Notes under the pieces: generated by a model
The model's input: the letters and a program-made list of their open reading frames with translations, nothing else
Databases searched by the model: none
What the model was told of the DNA's origin: nothing
Position numbers and translations under genes: made by a program
Origin: Actinernus sp. WN-2022
Taxonomy: Eukaryota > Cnidaria > Anthozoa > Actiniaria > Actinernidae
NCBI GenBank assembly: GCA_030867875.1
Contig: JAOWCC010000019.1
Location: 33,337,976 to 33,401,975 of the forward strand
DNA length: 64,000 bases
Direction: 5' to 3'
Part shown: in pieces, positions 58,381 through 64,000 of the stretch
Layout: each line of letters starts with the position of its first letter
How positions within the stretch are numbered: position 1 is the first letter of the stretch

Positions 58381-58608
58381 CTCGCATGGAGGATGGAGTT
58401 AACCCTGCTCTGATACAAAACCTCTTTTTATGAATATGGATAGAGTTTGATTATCATGCTAACTAGATACAAGCCATGGAGACTGGAGTTGACCCTGCAC
58501 TGATACAAAACCTCTTTTTATGAATATGGATAGAGTTTGATTATCATGCTAACTAGATACAAGCCATGGAGGATGGAGTTGACCCTGCACTGATACAAAC
58601 CCTCTTTC
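58381..58608. repeat. 90-bp tandem repeat, two and a half copies
   Basis: CATGGA...GAGTTGACCCTGCACTGATAC recurs at a period of 90 (58385, 58475, 58565). The third copy runs into the next repeat after TATGAATATG. Located directly upstream of the HYKK exon on its strand. Confidence 0.85.
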
Positions 58609-58680
58609 TATGAATATGCGTACCCTGCGTGCACTGCGTACCCTGCGTGCACTGCGTACCCTGCGTGCCCTGCACCCTGC
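58609..58680. repeat. 18-bp tandem repeat
   Basis: Unit CGTACCCTGCGTGCACTG, about four copies, the last degenerating to CCCTGCACCCTGCG. Confidence 0.85.
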
Positions 58681-59598
58681 GTTTTAATCCGTCCGTCGCC
58701 GGCCTTCTTCCTTTCCTAGGAAGATGGGAAGGAGGATTCGAAAAAACAGCGGAAACGACCCTAGAAGAGCTCAGAGGTACGAATAATCACAACTAAAACG
58801 TTGTAGGGTGAAGTCGTGTATTTATTTGTCTAACATACATGTTTTGGAAGGATTTATAATATGAACTATTCAAGCGATATTTGTAAGCGTATAAATAATC
58901 ACGAGATTGGGCTGCCTGTGGTTTGACCGTGACAACGCGTCAACGCGTTCGCGTTGACTGTCATCGTGTAAGGTAGATTACGTGGTAGGGTATTCTGCAG
59001 TCTAGCCGGTATAGATATACGAAGCGAAGCTGAAATTAATCGAATCAGGTAAACATTAAACTATCTTCGATCGGTCTTTCTGAACTTTACTCATCGATCA
59101 CATCAGAAAAAAAATATGTGAACGTTGGGCAAAAATCCACTAGAAACAACGTATAATCGCCTCAGGTTATACCCTATAATATTTATTCACTTATTGCTGA
59201 TATCCTAAACAGCGATTTTGAGCACAAAGTTCAATATGTCAGACTGGGTTCAAAACTAATGGTGATTGTAAAGAACTGAAGCCGATATAAAACTAGCAAA
59301 ACAAAATCAAATTCCAACACCAGTTAGCTGAACATTGTATAATTTAAGTACAATTGATGTAAAGCTCGACTCACCTGGTAAAATTCTCTCTGTCGTCGTT
59401 TTCAGTGATTTTGAGATACCGAGAAAGGAAGGACACGTGTAAATAGTTTCTTAATAGTTTCTTAATTTGACCATCTATGTTCCATTCATGCAGTGCATTT
59501 GTTTCTAAATTATGCCTTTTAGTTTTGAAGATATTTAATAACAAATTATTTTTAATATTGAGTTTTCTCTCCAGAAGAGGTGGCTGGCAGCAGCCCCC

Positions 59599-59599
<1 letters not shown>

Positions 59600-59630
<31 letters not shown>
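59600..59630. repeat. Poly-C tract (31)
   Basis: An uninterrupted C run following GGCAGCAGCCCCCA. It is the longest of the homopolymer G/C tracts in the window. True length is likely uncertain in any assembly. Confidence 0.85.
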
Positions 59631-59685
59631 TACCCTACCCCAAAATGGGTCCGTCGAGAGGGCATGTGTTTTGACCTAGCTGCTC

Positions 59686-59788
59686 CCTAACAATAGATTC
59701 TTCGTTAGCTTCTTTTGTTCTGTACACCAACATGGCCGCCATGCCCTTTGTCATTTGAATCTCTGGAGATTGAGTGCAAACCATCTAT
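59686..59788. repeat. Second copy of the 47.4-kb hairpin repeat (half)
   Basis: AACAATAGATTCTTCGTTAG through GTGCAAACCATCTA matches 47409-47512 with only two differences I can see (CCTTTG for CCTTAG, GGAGAT for GGGGAT). Only the right half is present, so it is a truncated copy. Confidence 0.85.
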
Positions 59789-60404
59789 AAACCGATTTCT
59801 TTTAATACGTCTTTGGAATAGACCTTTTTAATTTAACATATTTTTGAACTTCGTACGCTCGGAATGTTGAAGGATGATGAAGCATGCGTGTCCGTGAACG
59901 GTTTCAACATCAATTCCGGGGGGTTCAACATCTGTTCGATATTCTATTTATATACTACGGCCCAAAAACTATTTCGGAGAACCACGATGTCAAACGGTTT
60001 CAACACTGATCGGCTTCAACAAATGTTGCACCGATGGATTTGAAAAGATGTTGAAACCGTCTGACGAACAGTCATGTGTTAATTAACTAACTGCAGGATA
60101 CAAAGCAAAGAAAGCAAACTACAAGCCCCCGTGACGACCTAAAGAAAAAGCCGAAGCAAACAAAGAGAATGATAGAATTCACAGCAAACTAATGACTACT
60201 AAACAGATGACTACTCTGGCACAAAACAATAACAAGGATAACGAAAATAAAAAAATGTCAAATCGCCACCCGCAATGCTGGCTAAATAAATAAATCGCTA
60301 CCCGCGATAGAGTGAAATAACCCGTGAAACAAAAAATTACAGTCAGAATCTACAAAAGAAAACAATGGAATTAGTGTCTTAATAGTGTATATTAGTCTAC
60401 AAGG

Positions 60405-60613
60405 GCAGGTTTAAAGTACAGGTCACAATTCACAGGTCAGGTCACAGATCAGTCACTTCTTGTTACCTGTGAACCCTAGCTCTAGGTGAGTGGGAACCCG
60501 TCGTTTACCTGTGAACTCATCCGATGGTTAGGGTTAGGTTTGTGGTTAGGGTTAGGATTTGTCTTAGAATTAACAACCTGACCTGTGAATTGTGACCTGT
60601 ACTTTAAACCTGC
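60405..60613. mobile_element. Foldback element with telomere-like interior
   Basis: GCAGGTTTAAAGTACAGGTC and its complement are terminal (38 bases, through ACAATTCACAGGTCAGGT). The interior contains GGTTAGGGTTAGG twice. A related interior without ends lies at 40440-40570. Confidence 0.8.
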
Positions 60614-61584
60614 CGGTCTACAACGACAACGATTTATTCACACTCTGTATACTACTAAATATTTTACAATGAATTAGAATTGACAAGATAGAGAGCTGGG
60701 ATGCCAGAAGTAGCTTGGATAAAACTAATCGAGTCTGGCACCCCAAAAATGTAGTAAATTATATATGAAATTACATGTAATGGTCAGATAAGAAAACACG
60801 AACAAACGAATAGACAAAATTTAGGTATAGTAAGTAACTATTTACGTCTCTATGGTACAAGTCAGAGGGGGGAAAAGGATACACATACAAGCTGACAGGA
60901 AGATCTAAAATTGTAGTTATATTTATACGAGAAGACTATTAATATTGATTATTGAGTCAAAATCGATCTTCTGTTCAAATACAGTTTAGTTAGAGGTTTG
61001 TTATCACAAACATAAGTAGCAGAATATAGATGAAATACGAGTAAACTTTAGATTTTAGTCAGAGCTCTCAAAAAGCCCGCCTTATTGGTTGCTGACCGCA
61101 TAGTAAAATCACTCTAGTAAATAATGAAGCGCTACCCGCGATACTGATAAAATAAATAAAAGAATTGCTTCGAGCATAAATAGTGCGGCCCAAATGTGCG
61201 TGCATGCGACTCTGAAAACAAGAATCGAAGTGCGCGATATACCGAGGAGCATGAAACTGAAACTTGTACGCGACACATACTGTAAATTCGGCGAAACCCC
61301 GCGACAGAAGTCCACAAAATATAAATATAATACATCAGTTGCGGCTACTGAGAACAACAACGAACAGGTTTCCACGTGGAACGGAAACCTGTAAAATGAA
61401 CTGCGAGAATTAGAAATTTAATACCGGAAATAAAACTGTAAAGCCAAAAAGTATGAAACGCTCGCAGTAGAAAATATCGAAGCAGCGGCAAGGAGAGGGT
61501 GGCGAGCAGAAATAATGAGTTTTAGCATGGCAATAAAACAGCAAAGCAGAGGATTAAAACATTTCTCGCCTCCGGATTAGCTCC

Positions 61585-61740
61585 GGTCTGCTGTACGGGA
61601 GGTCCCGGGTTCCGCAAACACATGCCTTTGTCTGACATTCGCAAACGTTACACCGTTCGCGTCTTCTCGGATCAGGATATTAAATCGTAGGCCCCTACTG
61701 TGAACGCAAACAAATCACTTGCAGTGACCACCCTCGTGGC
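61585..61740 (+). mobile_element. Degraded SINE fragment
   Basis: CTCCGGTCTGCTGTACGGGAGGTCCCGGGTTCC resembles a tRNA-like head with a broken B box. TTCTCGGATCAGGATATTAAATCGTAGG matches the SINE body at 29340-29370 and 39372-39405. Confidence 0.5.
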
Positions 61741-62046
61741 AGTGGATATGCTAGGGGCGGTTTAGGCAAAACTTTGTCTTTAAAATTATTAGCTCACAAG
61801 TAAATGAATGATCTTCTCCTTACTTTGCTGACAGTTTTCCTTTTTAAAGAATCGAAATAGGTAGCCCGAGGAAACATCCGCTTCTCATTGCGGTTCGGCT
61901 GTTTTCTCAGGCTACGAAATCGGTTGAATAGAACGTGAGATTTTTGAATATCAAATAATTGCTGTTGTCACTCGCCGGTCTGAGCAAAATTCAATTTCTG
62001 CGCTAGAATTCAAGCAAAATTATGTATTTTGGGGGGTAAATAGTAC

Positions 62047-62154
62047 CCTGGGTGCCAGAGGTTCTACTGCCCTCTCTAAGCCAAAGTTTAGCCTTCTCAT
62101 CGATCCTAAACTTTGGCTTTAATAGAGAGGGCAGTAGAACCTCTGCAACCCAGG
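62047..62154. repeat. Perfect-arm hairpin
   Basis: CCTGGGTGCCAGAGGTTCTA and TAGAACCTCTGCAACCCAGG are the ends. CTGCCCTCTCT, AGCCAAAGTTTA and complements fill the stem. Nearly the entire 108 bases pair. Confidence 0.8.
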
Positions 62155-62920
62155 CCCAGGGTAGGTAAATAGCTAAATAAGATAAAATATTGCTGCATTA
62201 GCAGTTTCCAGTAAAAAAAAAGACGATTAATAGTGACACAAATTTCGCTGAGAACTTCACAAGCGATTTGTCAGGTCAACAATTCTGCTGGACCTCTCGG
62301 TGCATGGTATTAATTTTGCTCCTGCATGGCTTGACGGGAGTTTCGGATGAATCCGGTATGGATGGTATTAGAGAGTTTGTTTGGGCTTCGTCTCGTGTGT
62401 AGCTGTGATTCCACGCCGGTTTCATGTGCATACAAAAGTAAGATAATTATCCGACTGTACGCTGCGAAAGTTTGAACTCGATTCGAAACCATATGAGAGA
62501 GTTTATTAAAACAGTGTACCCCAATTAGCAATACCATGCTAACTGAGGGAGCATGTTGCTTTGAGCTGTCCGCGACCGTAATAATTAAACACACACTGGA
62601 CATTTGTGGTTATAAAAACAGTTTGTCCCTCTCAAACCAAATTCCTCGGTAGAGCTATTAACAACTCAAAGTTTCGGCCAAGTGCGAACAGACCAAATTC
62701 AGTAAACTTGCAATTGTAAGGAAATGACTGATTAACGGCAATGTTCCTCAGAAACTATTTTCGTCGTAATAAGGACGTTGCATGTTTCTCGCACTACTCT
62801 TGTCAATCCACACCTGCCACATGTTGCACAAAACGTCATGCGCATGCGCCTTTGATGAGCTGGTCGCGCGCGCCTCCCCAGTTTCCCACCGAAACTAAAA
62901 GAAAACAGAGGAAATCACCC

Positions 62921-64000
62921 ATGTCCTATTAGTAATAGCTAGTGTTCCTATGTCCTATTAGTAATAGCTAGTGTTCCTATGTCCTATTAGTAATAGCTAG
63001 TCAGTGTTCCTATGTCCTATTAGTAATAGCTAGTGTCCCTATGTCCTATTAGTAATAGCTAGTGTCCCTATGTCCTATTAGTAATAGCTAGTGTTCCTAT
63101 GTCCTATTAGTAATAGCTAGTGTTCCTATGTCCTATTAGTAATAGCTAGTGTTCCTATGTCCTATTAGTAATAGCTAGTGTTCCTATGTCCTATTAGTAA
63201 TAGCTAGTCAGTGTTCCTATGTCCTATTAGTAATAGCTAGTGTCCCTATGTCCTATTAGTAATAGCTAGTGTCCCTATGTCCTATTAGTAATAGCTAGTG
63301 TTCCTATGTCCTATTAGTAATAGCTAGTGTTCCTATGTCCTATTAGTAATAGATGGTGTTCCTATGTCCTATTAGTAATAGCTAGTGTTCCTATGTCCTA
63401 TTAGTAATAGCTAGTGTTCCTATGTCCTATTAGTAATAGCTAGTGTTCCTATGTCCTATTAGTAATAGCTAGTGTTCCTATGTCCTATTAGTAATAGCTA
63501 GTGTTCCTATGTCCTATTAGTAATAGCTAGTGTTCCTATGTCCTATTAGTAATAGCTAGTGTTCCTATGTCCTATTAGTAATAGCTAGTGTTCCTATGTC
63601 CTATTAGTAATAGCTAGTGTTCCTATGTCCTATTAGTAATAGCTAGTGTTCCTAAGTCCTATTAGTAATAGCTAGTGTCCCTATGTCCTATTAGTAATAG
63701 CTAGTGTTCCTATGTCCTATTAGTAATAGCTAGTGTTCCTATGTCCTATTAGTAATAGCTAGTGTTCCTATGTCCTATTAGTAATAGCTAGTGTTCCTAT
63801 GTCCTATTAGTAATAGCTAGTGTTCCTTTGTCCTGTTAGTAATAGCTAGTGTTCCTATGTCCTATTAGTAATAGCTAGTGTTCCTATGTCCTATTAGTAA
63901 TAGCTAGTGTTCCTATGTCCTATTAGTAATAGCTAGTGTTCCTATGTCCTATTAGTAATAGCTAGTGTTCCTATGTCCTATTAGTAATAGCTAGTGTTCC
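62921..64000. repeat. 29-bp minisatellite running off the window
   Basis: About 37 copies of TGTTCCTATGTCCTATTAGT + AATAGCTAG. Most are identical. Variants are TGTCCC and a 33-base form with an extra TCAG, arranged as a duplicated block of 207 bases (seven units). It extends past base 64000, so total size is unknown. It is not a CRISPR array: there are no spacers. Confidence 0.95.

Larger units (their letters stand above)
58690..62920. other. Gene-poor region upstream of HYKK exon
   Basis: I searched both strands for the missing HYKK N-terminal exons and saw none. Contents are repeats: poly-C at 59600-59630, the 59686-59788 copy of the 47.4-kb repeat, foldbacks at 60405-60613 and 62047-62154, a SINE-like fragment at 61585-61740 and a hairpin at 61862-61915 (GTAGCCCGAGGAAAC / GTTTTCTCAGGCTAC). 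Confidence 0.45.

Noticed and set aside
62921..64000. CRISPR-like regular array
   Set aside because: The units are contiguous with no unique spacers, and the DNA is eukaryotic.

Overview
The window looks like nuclear DNA of an anthozoan cnidarian, most likely a stony coral. It is AT-rich, its genes are split by introns of 0.4 to 5 kb, and it is crowded with short foldback transposons, tRNA-derived SINEs, decayed non-LTR retrotransposons and minisatellites. One gene encodes a secreted Hedgehog-type Hint protein without a Hedge domain, a class known from cnidarians. The taxon is inferred from gene and repeat content; no marker gene is present.

Three host genes can be supported. (1) 24486-34719 (+) encodes a 686-residue single-pass type II membrane protein. 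Its extracellular part ends in a papain-fold, C39-like peptidase domain in which serine occupies the usual cysteine position. Six exons join in perfect phase. (2) 38306-49180 (+) encodes a 415-residue secreted protein in six exons: signal peptide, an unrecognised N-terminal domain, and a complete Hedgehog-like autoprocessing (Hint) domain with all catalytic residues. (3) 57579-58232 (-) is the 3' part of a hydroxylysine kinase-like (HYKK/AGPHD1) aminoglycoside-phosphotransferase-fold gene; its 5' exons were not found here. The genes do not form an evident pathway; their proximity may be chance.

Layout. 1-24.4 kb has no supportable host gene. It holds foldback elements, a SINE, retrotransposon fossils at 9.2-9.8, 12.7-14.8 (both -) and 18.1-20.7 kb (+), and insertions nested in the last of these. 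24.5-34.7 kb is the membrane-protein gene; its introns contain foldbacks, a SINE and a 19-bp minisatellite. 34.7-38.3 kb is intergenic. 38.3-49.2 kb is the Hint gene; intron 3 contains a 28-bp minisatellite built from the gene's own 5' splice site, and intron 5 contains several foldbacks. 49.2-57.5 kb is repeats, including a PIF/Harbinger-like element with a MADF-like reading frame. 57.6-58.2 kb is the HYKK exon. The rest is repeats, ending in a 29-bp minisatellite that runs off the window.

The strongest observations are the minisatellite grown from a splice donor, the Cys-to-Ser change in the peptidase domain, the Hint protein with Leu instead of Gly before the nucleophilic Cys, and a family of TTAA-flanked foldbacks, one of which interrupts a retrotransposon and leaves a reconstructable empty site. 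Exon boundaries come from reading GT/AG sites and codon phase by eye; no alignment or expression data were available.
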